A stretch of DNA of 64,000 nt from Sphagnum magellanicum (GCA_021904315.1 CM038918.1:9873349-9937348); one strand, 5' to 3'; numbered from the stretch's first letter, positions 35,063 to 47,690 are shown. Notes: a model not told the origin generated them from the sequence alone. A program made the numbers and translations.

Positions 35063-36189
35063 AGGTGAATAAGAGAGGCCACCCTAAACCAAATTTGAAA
35101 CTTTTGTGGTCTTTAAGTTAAAGATTTTCTAGATTCTAGGTTTGTTGGCCTTGCCTACCAAGGCAAGGATATTATGTTTAGATTCATTATAGACTATAGT
35201 AGCTTAAAGGATTTTGCCCCCTAGGTAATAAATAATAGGTCTATTTTTATATGAGGATTTTTGAAAGATGGTACTTTGGCTTGTGTTGAAAATTGAGATT
35301 AATTATAGAGTTATAATATCTTGAAGGATTTTGGTTTTTTTAAAAGATTTTTTAAAGATTATACTTTTGCATGGTGAAGTATTTGAGTTTTTAGACCTTT
35401 TGTGAGAATGATTTAAAACTAAAACAATTTATACACACTAGACTATTCCATAACATTGACAAGACCTTGTTTATTATTTTTTATAATCATTATCTGTTGA
35501 CATTTTCAAAATTAAAAAACCAAGTGTCAAAGTTGAGATTTCAAATTTAATTAACTATTCAACAATTTGTTGCCAAAATGGTAAAAGTACTATGGTAAAA
35601 TAACATATGTTGCTTTTCTTCAAACTTTAAATAAGTGTTCAACATTGGTTAAGAGATTTCACTAGGGTAAGCAGGTCATTGTATGTACATTTAAGCACAT
35701 AGAGGTCATTGAATCTTTTCAAATAACTTATATGTTTATGGTGTTCAAAAACAAATTGAGGCTTTCCTCTTGGTTCATCCAATTCATTTTAGACTATAAA
35801 ATGGTCCACAAATTAAGGAGTTATAGTCCTACAAAGTTGGGAGGTCAAAAAAGTAACAAATAAATTCATGGAACACATTGTCATGTGTAATCAAATAATC
35901 AAATATTGTTGACTAGTTTCCATCAACCCCATCACCAAGATGAATTGAACAAGAGATGAATAGATTTCATGGATGAAACATTCATTTGTGTGTGTGGTCA
36001 AGATTTTTTTAAAAATAATGTTTTAAAATCAATGGTTATGAATGTTTGAAGGTTTCATGAACTTAACCTTCGCATGTGCATGGGTCAACTAAAAGTTTAT
36101 GGGCACAAACTCCATTATATTATGTTTTGATCTTCCTCTTGTTCCCTTTGGTCTTCTCGTATGAAAATTTTTAAGCATTCTTCTTTTCT
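35063..36189. other. AT-rich intergenic sequence
   Basis: Nothing specific was recognised. The sequence has weak similarity in word use to 3440-3640 (for example TTCAAGATATTATAACTC- and CTTGAAGGATTTTGG-like text, in opposite orientation), suggesting a very old shared repeat. Confidence 0.35.
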
Positions 36190-36810
36190 CTCCAAAGGAT
36201 CACAATGGTCATGGAAGGTCATGATTCTTGCAAGCTCCTCTTTTAGTGTTAGTAATCCACTTCCTATCTCGATGGTCCTCTTCCTAATTGGTTGTGATTG
36301 TGATGTTCATGAGCTCTCCTTGGTACACTTTTTGTGTTAATCACCCTCTTCCTAGTCAGTTGTGATCACAATGTTTGTCCTCTCTTGGTGCTATTAATGC
36401 ATTCCTTATATCAATTGTTTTTTTTCCATTCAATGGCGGTTGTGATGTTTATGAGTTTTTCTCTTGGTGCTACTAATGCATTTCTTAGGTTGATGGTTTT
36501 CTTCTTAGTCAATTCACTACTACAAAATGTGAGTGCAATTCATTAATCCATGTTCATTAACCAGTGAATTAACTCAAAATTTATTGAAATCACTTGGCAT
36601 ACAAGGACACCTTTTGTTGTTGTGATTGTGATCATGATGTTCATGAGCTCCTCTCTTGATGTTGTTGATGCATTTCTTTTGTTAATGGTCTATTCTCGGT
36701 CGGTCACAATTGTGATGTTCATGAGGTTTTTTTCTTGGTGTTACTAATACAGTTATAATGTTGATCATCCTCTTCTTGGTCAATTGTGATCACAATGGTG
36801 AATGGTGTGC
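36190..36810 (+). repeat. degenerate tandem array, unit about 75-110 bp
   Basis: About six diverged units share GTTGTGATGTTCATGAG, then CTCCTCTCTTGGTG, CTA(C/T)TAATGCATT and GATGGTCCTCTTCTTAGTCA-like text in order. The array is interrupted at about 36515-36610 by unrelated sequence that starts CACTACTACAAAATG. Confidence 0.7.
36515..36545 (+). mobile_element. possible CACTA-type transposon end
   Basis: The sequence CACTACTACAAAATGTGAG resembles the terminal inverted repeats of plant CACTA (En/Spm) elements and appears inside a tandem array whose units are otherwise continuous. A matching right end was not found with a 3-bp target duplication; a candidate ending TAGTAGTG at 37140 lacks the duplication. 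Confidence 0.3.
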
Positions 36811-37096
36811 AAGACATGGGCATACTTTCAAAGGTTGTTCCTCTATGAATATGGGCATTCGATTATTAAAAAAGTTCAATTATGAACATGCTTACCCTAA
36901 CTTAGATCATATTAAGTTGATGTTTTATTTTTCAAGTTAATCCAAACATATAATGGTTGCTAGTGCATCACAAAAACTTACAAAGTACTACACTTTCATC
37001 AAGCATTTAACCAAACCCTAATAATTTAGAAAGAGCACCTTATGTATAAATACACATTGTCAAGAACATATTACATAACATTGTTATACCAATATA

Positions 37097-37134
37097 CATA
37101 CCATATACTGGTATAAGGTATGTATACCAGTATA
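37097..37134. repeat. nested, mutually exclusive hairpins
   Basis: TATACTGGTATA (37104-37115) is the exact inverted partner of TATACCAGTATA (37123-37134) with a 7-base loop. CATACC (37097-37102) can alternatively pair with GGTATG (37117-37122). Both cannot form at once. Confidence 0.75.
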
Positions 37135-37329
37135 GTAGTGCACTTTATTCTGAACAATAAAGCAGTGGTTTGTTTTTTTTTTCTTGGTGAATGTTTGCCA
37201 TTTTTTGACTTGAAAAGTATGATTTTAACACATACAAAGGATTTTTCTGACAAAAAAGAATAGCCCAAATTACAGGGGGGAAAAAAGGGCCAGATTTCTA
37301 CTACAGGTTCCAGCAGGTGACCAAAAACA

Positions 37330-37500
37330 TAACATTAAAAAAGAAAAAAAAAATTGAATTTTTTACTTTCATATCTGGGTCTATAGCCAAATGTGGCTAA
37401 TTCTTCCTTGTTGATGAATCACCAGTTAGGCTACATCATAAAATTAATGAAAAAAATGTTTTAAAAATAAAATAAAATAAATATATATATAATTTATTTT
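37330..37500 (-). repeat. dispersed repeat, copy 2 (opposite orientation to 3225-3400)
   Basis: The reverse complement of 37380-37442 reads ATGATGTAGCC, then TGGTGATTCATCAACAAGG and TTAGCCA...TGGCTA, parallel to 3283-3345. It has an A/T-rich TTTTA tract before it and an AAGTAA-AAAATT segment after it, as in the first copy. Confidence 0.45.
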
Positions 37501-38935
37501 TTAAATTTAATTTAAAAAAAACCCATTGCTTGGAATAGAGCAGGAAATTTTTGAGAGTAATTTCTTGGGATTGGTTCACATGTGTAGAGCAACTGGTACA
37601 GATATCTGTCTTGGCATGTGTTTCTTTAACTACCCATTTGAGGCACACAAATGGCCAACACTTGTCAGGAGGACCCTCTACTAAACAAAGCATTTAAACT
37701 CACCCACCCACCCACTTCCTTCCTCTTAACATGATTGTTCTGAGAGAGGAGACTTTCAGTTTACTAAACACTTTGCATCTGATCACCAGACTAACTTAAT
37801 AATGACTTTAACTGACTCTGTCTGGAAGTCTGTGTGTGTCTACTACAAGTCTGGATGCAATGGACAAAAACAATTAGTAGTCTAGTGAAACAAACATGGT
37901 GGGTTTTATTTATTTATTTAATAATTTTTTTGTTTGTTTAATAATTTTAAGTTTAATATAAAAAAATTCTATTTTTTTATTTTTAAAAAAATTTCCTTGT
38001 TCCTTTCTGTCATCAATCAATCAAGCAAGCTAGCTAGCACAAATAGCAATGGCATTGGACAAAGAGTCCTAGAGGAAAGAAAGAGTTTTTTTTTTTTTTT
38101 TTTTTTTTCTGCTTTGGGTGTCATTCTGTCATCAATCAATCAATGAGTGTCATTATTATTATTATTATTAAGCACAAAAACTGCTGTTGCCTATGGAATG
38201 CAAACTGCAAACCAGTATTTTGTGGAATTATGGGTTTTTTAGGGTTTAGGGTTTAGGATGCTGCTGCATTTAGGGATCTTCTTTGTCAGGAAGACAAGAT
38301 TTGCAAATTTACACCAGAATGGATAGTTGAGTAAAAAAAATTGTGTATATTGTAGTATATAATATGTGTTATGAAATGGCCTGTTACCATTTAGGAACAT
38401 GGTGTGTGAGTGAGGGTGAATTTGTTGTTTTGTTGGGTGATAATGCGTTCAACGAAAGCCTATTCCAAAGCATAACTCATTGGTCCCAACATGGATTCAT
38501 TAGGAACGTGATCTTGCACCATCAATGTTTTATTTATTTTAAATTTATTTTAAATCAATTAACTATATACTAGAAGTGGAAGTAATGCATTGTTGCCATT
38601 CCCAACTACGAAAACAACCAAAATAGTGCCCAAATAGAACGAAGCAAACCATTACATTGTAGTGTAGTTATCTTCAAATTCAAACAACAATAACAACATT
38701 CACCTAATTTTTGGGTGATCATATATACCACATTTTTTAAAACTTGTTTTCACTTCTTTACAATTTTGACCTATTTATTCTTTCTTGCTTGAATTAGGCT
38801 TTTGAATATTGTGCATTACTAGATTGATGATGCCCAACACCATCCACAAGTAAAGTAAAGGGTGCATTTCACTCAATGATCTCTCACTCACCCCAATTAT
38901 TTGTACTACTAAGAGACCCACTTAAATAGTTAGGG

Positions 38936-39736
38936 TTGTCATGTAAAATGATTAGGGACACTAGATTTCCCTCTACCTATTCTGGTGGGTGCCACCCCCA
39001 TCTGGAGATAGCCATTAGACCAACAAATGTCAGTCAGCTAACCTCAAAAATTAACTCTCAGCTGCCAGTTTTGGGTTCTTTCAAAAGTGGGTTTAGAAAT
39101 AGTGAGGTGAACATAGAAACTCTTCTGGACATGTACCCTAAGGGCCACTTTAGACAAGGGTTCAAGGTCCAGGGTCCAATGAAACAAAGCAATCCTGTTG
39201 GATGGGAGCCATAAATTTGACTCCGCGTCCTTAAGATCACAAATGAGTTAAACAAGAGAGCTCATGATTTGAAGAACCAAGATGTAAGGCAGGTTCCGAC
39301 TCAAGGATTCAATTTTGCTTCCAATGAGTCCAAATTGGCATCCATTTGTAGCAATTTCAATATGTCATAATGCCAATCTCATGAAAAACGTGGAACCATG
39401 TTCACGTCCAACTCAAAAGTACATCCCAATGGGCCAAGCACACTCAAAACCTCTTCCTTGGAGCAACTCCACCAATGCTCAGTATCTGACTCTGCAAATT
39501 GAAAATTGGATGAAGAAAAGTCAAAACATGTTGGTTTGGCTCAGCAAAATGGTTTTGGCCCTGAAGAAAAGTCAAAACATGTTGGTTTGGCTCAGCAAAA
39601 TGGTTTTGGCCTTGAAGAAAAGTCAAAACATGTTGGTTTGGCTCAGCAAAATGGTTTTGGCCCTGTTTGCTGCTGCTTGTACAAGGCACAGCAAAAGCCC
39701 AACACCTGCCATAGAAGAGTAATAAATATGATCTGA
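38936..39736 (+). pseudogene. degenerate open frame with a 17-residue triplicated segment, family unknown
   Basis: One + strand frame is readable for about 265 codons with four stop codons. Its composition (rich in Ser, Asn, Gln, Lys) looks like a real protein, for example SQLTSKINSQLPVLGSF and LKNQDVRQVPTQGFNFA. The 3' part includes three copies of EEKSKHVGLAQQNGFG plus P or L. I do not recognise the family. It may be a broken host gene or part of a mobile element. Confidence 0.35.
39512..39664 (+). repeat. three tandem copies of a 51-bp repeat
   Basis: Units start at 39512, 39563 and 39614 with GAAGAAAAGTCAAAACATG and end TGGTTTTGGCC(C/T)T. They are almost identical, so the array is recent. 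The unit is 17 codons and stays open in several frames on both strands. Confidence 0.95.
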
Positions 39737-39767
39737 TTCTGTCCCCGTTTGTAACTGGCCAACCATA

Positions 39768-39955
39768 ATATATGATTGGCCCAGTTGGTTAACTATTATT
39801 AGTAGCCCACTACCCATTTGCGGTTCCATTTTTAGTTTTATGGGTGGGGTTGGAAAGAAGTAAATAACTAAACATAGATGTTGAGAATGTTTTTGCAGAG
39901 TCACACACTAAAAGCACCACTTTAGATGCTCTTATGTACTCTGCTGCCAACAATT
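39768..39955 (+). repeat. dispersed repeat family C, copy 1
   Basis: Matches 58498-58685 in the same orientation. Shared anchors: TGATTGG(C/T)CCA, ACTATTA(T)TAGTAG, CCCA(C/T)TTGC, TTTATGGGTGGGGTTGGAAA, TTTTGCAGAGTCACA or TTTGCAGGGTCACA, and AGATGCTCT. No terminal structure is obvious; a short interspersed element is possible. Confidence 0.65.
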
Positions 39956-40605
39956 CCTTTTCTTGCATGCATGAAGCATCCTCAAAGCAGGACCCTGATT
40001 CAACTCATAGATTAGAAATGCCATTGTTCAACTCTAAAAACAGGCATATGCAACTACAGCAAATCCATGGCAGACACTCCCTGCACTATCATTTCAGTTC
40101 CTGACAACAAACAGTGGAACTGCAGTGAAAACTAGAATGTCAGCCTCACAACACAAGATCTGAAGAGAAGGCACTCCCAGTTGGCTAACAATCCTGTATA
40201 GCTACCCTCAAGCAGAGAGAAAATTGCTGCCCAAAGTAAAGCCTGACGGTCTTCTGTGCACCAGTTTACATCCTTTTGAGCACAGTTTCACACGTCAATG
40301 CAACAGTCATATTTCAGCAACTGCCTCATACAAGTCAATTGATAACCTGAAACAACAAGAAGGTCCACACTAGAGTGAATATCATTCTCCTCTCCCTAAA
40401 ACCCAAGGTCAAGCATCAAACCACTATTCCAGCACACTGAAATAAGGTTGTATCAGAAAAACCTGGGTACAATACTTTTCATTAGATAATTTTTTTTTCT
40501 CAACAATATCATCTTTGCTCAATCCTGTCATACGAGAAGGAAGACCAAGTTAGATTCTTCCACAAACACATTGAAAACACAGGAGCAATTGCCAAAATTG
40601 AATCT
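39956..40605. other. downstream flank of the eS6 gene
   Basis: No gene is recognised. The part nearest 40605 should contain the 3' untranslated region and polyadenylation site of the minus-strand ribosomal protein gene. Confidence 0.5.
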
Positions 40606-42900
40606 CTATGCTGAGACCTCTGCCTTGGAGGCAACTGAAGCACGAGAGGCACGCTTCTTTGCCAAACTCTCACTGCGGTGCTCACGCTGCTCCTTAAGCC
40701 GCAATGCCAACAGTTTTTGATATTCAGCTGCTTCTGTCTTCGCCTTGACAATCCTCTTCTTCTTGATTGCAATTCTGCGGCGCTTCCTCTGCAAGGTAAG
40801 GGGTGTGACAAGCCTCTGAATCTTTGGAGCCTTGCTCCTCTTTTTGCCTGTAATGTTTCACAAATACCACTTACTATGGAGCATCCATGCAAAACACTCA
40901 TTGTATGATCAACAAAATTTTGACATTTGTCACAAAAGTTTTTTAGACATGACAAGAGAAGGATAAATTCTCCAGTGCTGTCTTGTTATAAGAGAGCTCC
41001 GCAGACCCATACGAGGCTAAAAGATGAAAAGAGCACCCCATTCATTACCTGTGGAAGACACAAAGGTTCGGCGATAAGTGTTAACATATTTCCTCACATC
41101 ATCATCCTTGGAAAGGTTGAAGAGTTTGCGAATCTTGGTTGCCCGCTTGGGTCCCCTCATTCTTGGCATCTCCTTATCGGTCAGGCCTGGAAGAGGGTTA
41201 TCACCTGACATAAAACACACAAATAAACATGCTTTAGAACCAATAGCCTAAACTAAGCACAACCTGGAAGGGACATTCATCTGCACCTGACTTGCAACTG
41301 TTGTAGTATAATCCAATAATCCTGGTTGAAGAAATCCATTTTATCCTGGCCTGAATGTGATGCTCACACCATGGATTCCAATGCAGTTATCCATCAAGCC
41401 AGCAGCAAAGAGATTAGTAACAGCCAAAGATTACCAGGTGTGATAGTAACAGCCTCAAAGTCAACAGCACAAAGAGATTACCCTGCTTAACAATGACCAG
41501 ATTCAAGACCGACAGGTCAGGGCTGACAATGCATCCCCTCACAGACTTGCGGCGACGCTCTCCATCACGCCTTCCATATCCTCGGAAGCATGGGGTACCT
41601 ATAGGACACATCAATCAACAACAGTATGAGATAAACCATGAACTAAGATGCCAATCTCAAATCCTAAAACCCAGCCACCATAGCAATGCTCCAAACCCAT
41701 GAGGATCTCTTAAACTCCAGGACTCAGGTGGAGAAGGTAAGGAAGAACAGACCTCTGTGCATCAGAATCCGCACACGTCCCTGTGTGAGAACACCTTGCT
41801 TCATGGGGAAACCCTGCTTGTCACAGCCTCCCATAATCTTGAACACATAACCCTTGAATTCCTGCAGAAAATGAAATAAACGTAAAGATCAGTAAACAAA
41901 CAAAATGCAACAAAAAGTTTCTGGACATATTGGGGGCCAACTTTTTTCAGGACACTTCCAAAGGAAAAGACTATTATAGGCTGATGAACATCTCAAGGAC
42001 AGGGCAAAACATGGTACTGAGCAGTCAGACACCACTTACATCTCCAAGATTATCTCCACTGACCTCCTGGGCCAATCGCCTGTCATAAAATGTGCGGCTG
42101 CATCCACCACCCACAGTCAGATCCAGTCTCTTGCTTATATTTACTCCTCACAGTTGCACAGTTGCATGCACATGCACATCAAATACTGCTACAAGTTATA
42201 AAGACATATTTGGAAAAGTGACAGGAAAAAAACAGAACTTACAGCTTTGAGTCATCATCAATCTCAACCTTCTTTTGGCACCCCGTTGTGGGGTTTGCAA
42301 TATTGAGCTGCAACACATGTAATAGAATTGATCATGAGCATTATGGCCAGCTCCTTGAGACAAGCTCTTCATCTGAATTCACTCAATCTCCTCCCACAGC
42401 TTTTTGCAATCCACCAAATACTCAATTCAAAGACCGGCAGAAATCAATTGAAATTTGACTGACAACAGCATAACATGATACATATACCAATATTAGATTG
42501 TAACATGGATAGGGATGGAGCATAAAACTGTACCACATTTCAGTCCACATTGTAGGAAGATATTTCCACATGGACAAAACAACACAACTGCGGAAAAGCC
42601 TGAACTTGCTAAAACCCTAGAACCCACCAGTTGGTGTTGACACATCCTACTTCTCTCCCTCAGGTCAGACTTCATCCGCTAAGAGACAACAAGTTCTTCA
42701 ATTACCTCTTCCCATATTGTTGTTGTAGAGATGGATACAAGAAATCACACAACTAGAAGAAGAGAGGAACTAGAAGTGATTGAACTTCCAGCCAATTGGA
42801 AAAATGCAAAGGGAGCAGGCAGGAAGAAAGGGACAAACAAAACCAGAGGATCTATGGAAAGCAGTCATATCCACAAGCGACCAGTGCTTCTTACCTTCAT
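40606..42900 (-). CDS. 40S ribosomal protein eS6 (RPS6)
   Basis: Seven exons, 42900-42895, 42307-42243, 42097-42040, 41861-41753, 41598-41482, 41204-41049 and 40847-40606, total 753 nt and encode 250 residues, the normal plant length. The first exon encodes only Met-Lys. The protein begins [15 protein letters not shown] and contains the family segments [66 protein letters not shown] and [17 protein letters not shown]. The Ser-rich C-terminal tail ([19 protein letters not shown]) corresponds to the region phosphorylated by S6 kinase downstream of TOR. It is part of the cytosolic small ribosomal subunit. All introns are GT-AG and short. A CT-rich leader, a telo-box and a palindrome lie just upstream (see those entries). 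The gene looks intact. Confidence 0.97.
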
Positions 42901-42968
42901 GGCGATGGCCGCCTTGCCGGTGTCTTCGATGCAGAGATCCAACCTTCGCCTGCGCAGAGTTTTGCAGG

Positions 42969-42995
42969 GGAGAGAGAGAGAGAGAGAGAGAGAGG
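42969..42995 (-). repeat. (CT)n tract in the eS6 leader or promoter
   Basis: On the coding (minus) strand this is about 13 CT units located about 70-95 bases before the start codon. Pyrimidine-rich leaders are common in ribosomal protein genes, but whether this part is transcribed is not known. Confidence 0.8.
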
Positions 42996-43021
42996 AACAA
43001 GAGCTTGCCTTCGTGCTTGTA

Positions 43022-43067
43022 CAAACCCTAATCCCTCTCCTATCGTCCGATCGTCCGATCGGACGAT
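43022..43067. promoter_or_regulatory. telo-box and 18-bp palindrome upstream of eS6
   Basis: AAACCCTAA (about 43023-43031) matches the telo-box, an element known from promoters of plant ribosomal protein genes. About 20 bases further upstream is the perfect palindrome ATCGTCCGATCGGACGAT (43050-43067), preceded by another ATCGTCCG copy. The palindrome could bind a dimeric factor; that is inference. Confidence 0.5.
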
Positions 43068-43497
43068 CCTGAGCGTTCCGGGACTGGAGCGTTTCTGAGA
43101 GACCTGACGGCTTACGAACTACTGACCAGGGTCCAAATGGATGCTAAATCTGTCATCATGGATGTGCTTATTTCATCCATGAGAGCACACAGGTCCGTTC
43201 ATAATTATTAGGGTTTTTTTGGGATTGTTTCATTTTGGTGACCGTGATCTGGCTGGGCAGGAAAATACCTACCCCGCACTAGCCTTCACCTTTAGGGTTT
43301 AGGGATTTAGACCTAAATTTTGAACTTGCATAGGGTCGTAACATTAGCCCAATGTGCCTATGGAATGCCAAATGGGTCAAATTGGAATTTGAGCTAAGAA
43401 TATTTATTTTGGCTCAATGTAGAAATTAAGGACTTAAATTTTTTGCTCATTATTCTAATTTTTAATTACATTCAAAGTATTTTCAATTAAATTTAAG

Positions 43498-43534
43498 AAT
43501 TCAATTCAATTCAATTCAATTCAATTCAATTCAA
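43498..43534 (+). repeat. (TTCAA)n microsatellite
   Basis: Seven to eight perfect TTCAA units in an AT-rich setting. Confidence 0.9.
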
Positions 43535-46500
43535 GTTGCATTCCCATGTCATTCAATAATTTTCATTTTAGATGGAATTTAATTTTCACAAAATAAATTC
43601 TTTTTTTTTTTTTATCAATTGAACATCACTAGTAATGTGCAACAAAGCAAAAGCACAAAGCATGATAATGTGAAATGGAAATTCTTTACCCTTGGAAGCA
43701 AAGCAATGAAATGAAAGGTATAACTTGGGATGAGGTTTTCAACATCAAATAAAAACATCCGTGCTTCTTATCTATTTTGGGATTTAGAATTTTTTTAATT
43801 ATGAATTTTTTTTAAAAACTTACTATACATATGGAAAAACCTTATTATAAGTGGGCAAATGTAAAACAAGTTTCAAATTTCATTACTCATTAATCATACT
43901 AACAATGCCTTTCAAGTAAAAAAAATTCAATCTTAAGTTTAATGTAAGTTAATTTGGATATGGCTAATCAAATTAATCACATAAAGATCCTTCCAAGAAG
44001 ATCATGTTAGAAGGTAGCTTTGGTTAACTATGGCCATGGTGTTATCACATTAAGCTTTTGAAGGTGATAATGTAACATTTCTTGCTTTGGGATTGTGTGA
44101 AAACAAAAGATAAAAGAGTGGTGGTCGTATTGTTTTCTAGGGTTTGAAAAAATTGTGATCTTGAAGATGTGCAATTGTATTACAATTTAGAGTTGAATTG
44201 AAATTGTGAATTGATTTTAGGGTTTTTTTTTTCCTTTTTAGGATCTTGCCTTTTATAAAACTAATTTACAAAAACAAACCAATTTTCATTTTTGCACTTT
44301 CACCCAATGTTGCACAACTTTTTAAAGGAGCAAAATAATCTTTGTCAGAACTATTATGGGGTTTGTGCAAGTGAAGTTGCATTGATGAAGCTTTCAAACA
44401 AAATTGGGAAAACATAATCAATGCATCAAATATAAATTTTGTGGCAAATCTTTGTTGCAAATAACACATTATTAGGGTTCCTAGGAAGAAAACATTGATC
44501 TTCCACATGGGTAGAAAAACGATCTTTGTAATTTTGCTTAAGTTTGAAACATATTTCCAAAAAAAATGGCCTTTTTTTTTAACAAAAAAATTTAGTTCAA
44601 TTTCCAAAAAAGTTTTAAGTTTTTTGTCTAATTTTGTTCTCTTAGATTCTTTTTTCAAACTTTTACTATTCTAGTACCTTTGGGAGTTCTTAAACTAAAA
44701 ATGAATGTTCACATATGTATGATGATTGTATGGTTCAAGTTTATTTTGTAAGTAAAGTCCAAATAAAATAATAAGATTATGTAGAGTACATTCTTCAAAA
44801 GAAGGTCAAAGAAAAAATTTGTCAAAATTTTAAAACACCCAGTTGAATGTAGATTTTGTCTAAATTGTGAACTTTGATCTTAAAATGAATTTTTTTTAGT
44901 CATGTTATTCAAGTTTGGTTTTTTGAACCCTCTTCTTTACATTGTTAAAAAAGACATCAAATGAACCCTAAAAATTACAACAAAGCTTTTATTGAAGGTG
45001 GTTACAAAGTAGGGTGGCACATTTTTTGCATCACAATTGATTTTTTGTAAAGTGTTGTGCATTTACATGTGATTCACATACCATAAGATCTAGGATATGC
45101 CAAACTTGTGGTTAAATTCTGATTGTCAACTTGAATAAGAAAACATTTATATTAAAAACATCACAACATGGATTCATAAAATATATATAATAATGGATTT
45201 AAAAAATTGACAAATATGGACTAGTTTCCTATTTCTGCTTTTATATATGTACATGCGCGTTTTATTAAAATTCAATATATGATATATCAAAGCAAAAAGA
45301 ACATAAATGCTAAAACTTTGCTAAAAAAACCTTAACCAAAAAAATTTATGAATGTTTAAATGGCCTAGAAGTCCATATCATGATAAATTTGGGTGGATTT
45401 TTTATTTTTTTTCTCTTAGCATGTATATTTTTTAAAATTGTCTAGTTGGGTTTAATTGTTCATTTTTACTCTATTAGTTCATTAATCACCACATAATCCC
45501 CACTTACTATTGGTTTTTGAGTGTCTTTGTTATTTTTGTGTTAAAATATGGTATATTTATAGTGTCGTATCTATCCAAAATGAGCCAGCCTAAAATGCAT
45601 ATACCTCTAAAACCAAAATTGATGAAGTTGAAGGTGTTGATATTATCATGGTGTGTATTGAGTTTTTGATTATCTTTTCATTGTTACTTGTCATTTTTTC
45701 AAAACTTGATATTTACCTTGGACTTGTTCTTTGATTTAATCCTTATATTTCTTTTGGAATACTATTGTTCATTCACCATGATGTCAAACCTTGGTTCTCA
45801 AAAGTTTTTAATAACATGCAAAATTATGTTAATTTTTATAACTTGATATAAAATGGTCATATAGTGTTTTTAAATATGTTTAAAACTAACAATGCCATAT
45901 GGATGTTATTAAACTCTTATGAAAGATCTTTTGAATTCTTGTTATTGTGTATTAAATAGGTTTGTTTACCCCATGGTCAATTAGCCAAATAATTCACAAT
46001 TGTATGGAGGTCCAAGGTAAAGTTGACTTTTATAACTTTTCAAATAATAATTTTCACATGATGAATTCAAGCTAATGTGTTGCTTAACTTCATTTGACCA
46101 CAATTGTAATTGGGGCACTTGGAGTGTACACAACCTTACTTAACACAACTTGTGGCCTTTTCACACACTTTAATGCAATTTTTAGAAAACTTGATAACAT
46201 GATTGTTTTTTAGAATACATATTTTTTACCACCTTTTCAACTTATTGATCTCTTGTTGGTTTTTAGAATGTTGAATTTTGTTGTTGAATAATATTTGCTT
46301 TTCACATTGCATCATCTAGAATGTTCCCCAAATTTTTTATATTTGAAAACATATTATGTCAATGTTTGTTGGTGGACATACAAAACACACCCAATTTGTA
46401 ATCTTTGGTTGTGAAATGGTGTTGTGTAATGCACCAACCATAAATATTTCAATAACAAAACACTCCCATGTTGAGGTTGAAAAAACAAATTGACCTCCAT

Positions 46501-47640
46501 CATTTTTACAATCATCTCCTATTAAATCAAGCATAAAACCATGATCCATCCTTTCAATCTGATGTATAACAGAAAAATCTAACAAAAACTTCAAATGCAT
46601 TGACAAAATTGATAAAATGAAAATTGATTCAAATCATATTTTGAATACACCATGAACTTATTGAATAGTTCATTTAGGATTAATATGAATAGTGAATCTA
46701 TGAAGTATGTAAAGGTAAGTCTCTAATAAAATGACCCAATCTACATGTAACCACTCATGAATAAATGATTGTAAATTTTCAACTTGATTTAAGATTCATT
46801 ATTTTTCACATAAGCTATTATTGTGCTGTAATATACATTCAAGATTGACATATAAAAGTGTGAATCATGTCTATCAACATTTGATGATGAAAAAAACATT
46901 AATTTAACATTTATAATCATTCTTGAGGTTTTGAATAAGTTGAATAAGAATTTTGGGATATTATCATATTAATGATAATTGAATAATTAAATTACATTTT
47001 ACATGGTTTGCGATCTTCATTTGAATTTATGTAAAAATAAATTATTATAAAGTTCACAATCTGCATGTTCCCCTCCCATGAACCTTACATAATATAAAGA
47101 TAAATCCAAAAATAAATAATTATAAAAATAAATTATAAAACTCAAAATTTTAATTCAAACATAAATTTTATACAATGATTGCATGTCATGTCACTTTGCA
47201 ATGTTAATTCATTATTATTATGCATTTGGAAAAAGGAGGTAAATGTGGGTCATTTTACCATGGATTTATTTGTCAACCCCATAACTTAAAAGCACATTCC
47301 CCCAATTTTTGTTTTGTCTCTTAATAATTTTGTTGGGAAAAGGGTGTTCATCCATCCATGAAGTTAATGTAGAACATAATCAATTATCACCTTACCCATT
47401 GATTAGCACATGTTTTCAAGTTTTTTATAGTGGTTTTTTTTTTTTTTCAATTTTTTCCTTTTTTTTCTTGTGTAAATACTTGTATGAAAACATAATTAAA
47501 TTTTTAATCATAAATATATTTTCAATTTCAATGAACTCCAAATCAATTAGATAAAGTTGAAAACATTAACTTGTTTACCATGCCATCATTAAAACAATAT
47601 CAATAGCAAAATGTAACCATTTTAACATTCCTTTTTGTAG

Positions 47641-47690
47641 CACTACAACAAATTTGATCATGTGACCCATATTTTCATATGTTATGTTGC
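47641..47690 (+). mobile_element. possible CACTA-type transposon end
   Basis: CACTACAACAAATTTGATCA closely resembles plant CACTA terminal repeats. No matching opposite end was recognised on either side, so this is a tentative call on one terminus. Confidence 0.3.

Noticed and set aside
36515-37140. A complete 626-bp CACTA element with ends CACTACTA and TAGTAGTG
   Set aside because: Only 8 bases of the ends match and the flanking 3-bp sequences (ATT and CAC) are not a target duplication.
39512-39664. 51-bp, 57-bp and 32-bp direct repeats as possible CRISPR arrays
   Set aside because: The units are contiguous with no unique spacers, there are no cas genes, and the genome is clearly eukaryotic.
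41220-42240. Box C/D snoRNA candidates in eS6 introns
   Set aside because: Some TGATGA- and CTGA-like words are present, but no pair with correct spacing and a terminal stem was seen on the transcribed strand.
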